Shown: positions 37,785 to 37,854 of the stretch, piece by piece
How the letters are laid out: each line of letters begins with the position of its first letter
Numbering within the stretch: position 1 is the first letter of the stretch
NCBI GenBank assembly: GCA_022823825.1
Contig: JAJEHG010000037.1
Span: 1-37,854, forward strand
DNA: 37,854 nt
Reading direction: 5' to 3'
Source of the DNA: Nitrosopumilaceae archaeon
GTDB lineage: Archaea; Thermoproteota; Nitrososphaeria; Nitrososphaerales; Nitrosopumilaceae
Notes under the pieces: generated by a model
Told to the model about the DNA's origin: nothing
Seen by the model: only the letters and a program-made list of their open reading frames with translations
Databases searched by the model: none
Translations under genes and position numbers: made by a program

Positions 37785-37854
37785 TTACTCGTCGGCCCTT
37801 TCCACCGTAACCTGCCCGCCGTCGCGTATCCTGAACGTGATGCGGTGCGGATAG
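37785..37854 (-). CDS. C-terminal end of an unidentified protein (cut by window edge)
   Basis: The last 22 codons of a minus-strand gene, ending in QVTVERADE then TAA at 37785-37787. The sequence (YPHRITFRIRDGG and following) reads like a beta-strand pair. Too short to name. The next gene's extended start region lies about 60 bases downstream. Confidence 0.55.
   Translation of the reverse strand, partial: YPHRITFRIRDGGQVTVERADE

Noticed and set aside
1-37854. CRISPR arrays, insertion sequences, transposases, integrases, rRNA genes
   Set aside because: No regularly spaced repeats, transposase or integrase motifs, terminal inverted repeats or rRNA signatures seen on either strand.

Overview
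The window looks like a high-GC chromosome segment of an ammonia-oxidising-type archaeon (Nitrososphaerota/Thaumarchaeota), most like the sponge symbiont Cenarchaeum symbiosum. That species call is inference; no search was run. The archaeal assignment rests on a group II chaperonin (thermosome), ribosomal proteins L44e and S27e, archaeal CobY, an MptE-type pterin kinase and an archaeal signal peptidase. The thaumarchaeal assignment rests on an ADP-forming acyl-CoA synthetase lying next to 4-hydroxybutyryl-CoA dehydratase, the pair expected in the thaumarchaeal 3-hydroxypropionate/4-hydroxybutyrate carbon-fixation cycle. Many genes have an AT-rich TATA-like element centred about 25-28 bases before the start codon, as expected for leaderless mRNAs. 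I used this spacing to choose between starts.

Layout. 1-5.3 kb: the 5' part of asd (aspartate-semialdehyde dehydrogenase, minus) is divergent from a tight plus-strand run of late cobalamin genes (cobD-like, a short cobQ/cbiP, cbiB, cobS, cobY). 5.3-16.2 kb: housekeeping genes, namely S27e-L44e, adenine deaminase, thermosome, ROK sugar kinase, P-loop kinase, nitroreductase, GMP synthase with a coiled-coil partner, and a divergent mptE/folP pterin pair. 16.2-21.2 kb: methyltransferase, a Cys-rich mini-protein, ilvE, a small membrane protein, a possible structured RNA, and a MurG-like glycosyltransferase followed by lysC.

21.2-28.3 kb is the accessory-looking part. It holds a GC-rich structured intergenic stretch, an orphan ZnuA-type metal-binding protein of visibly lower GC with an AT-rich operator-like promoter, tRNA-Val(UAC), a frameshifted exported protein, a 745-residue secreted protein with PKD and P-domains, and two membrane-anchored helical proteins. 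28.3-30.6 kb has a radical SAM enzyme, small membrane proteins and an RNase HI-like protein lacking one catalytic Asp. 30.7-34.4 kb carries the two carbon-fixation genes. 34.4-37.9 kb has signal peptidase I, thioredoxin and three different proteins that each end in a four-cysteine zinc ribbon.

How the genes work together: the B12 cluster assembles the nucleotide loop of adenosylcobalamin, a cofactor that the methylmalonyl-CoA mutase step of the carbon-fixation cycle needs. asd, lysC and ilvE belong to the aspartate-family and branched-chain amino acid pathways. mptE and folP build the pterin C1 carrier. The most unusual points are a CobQ without its glutaminase domain, a CobY whose nucleotide-binding motif is split by a low-complexity insert, a -1 frameshift in an exported protein gene, a shared ATGCATGC element at the ilvE and glycosyltransferase-lysC promoters, and two unexplained structured intergenic regions.
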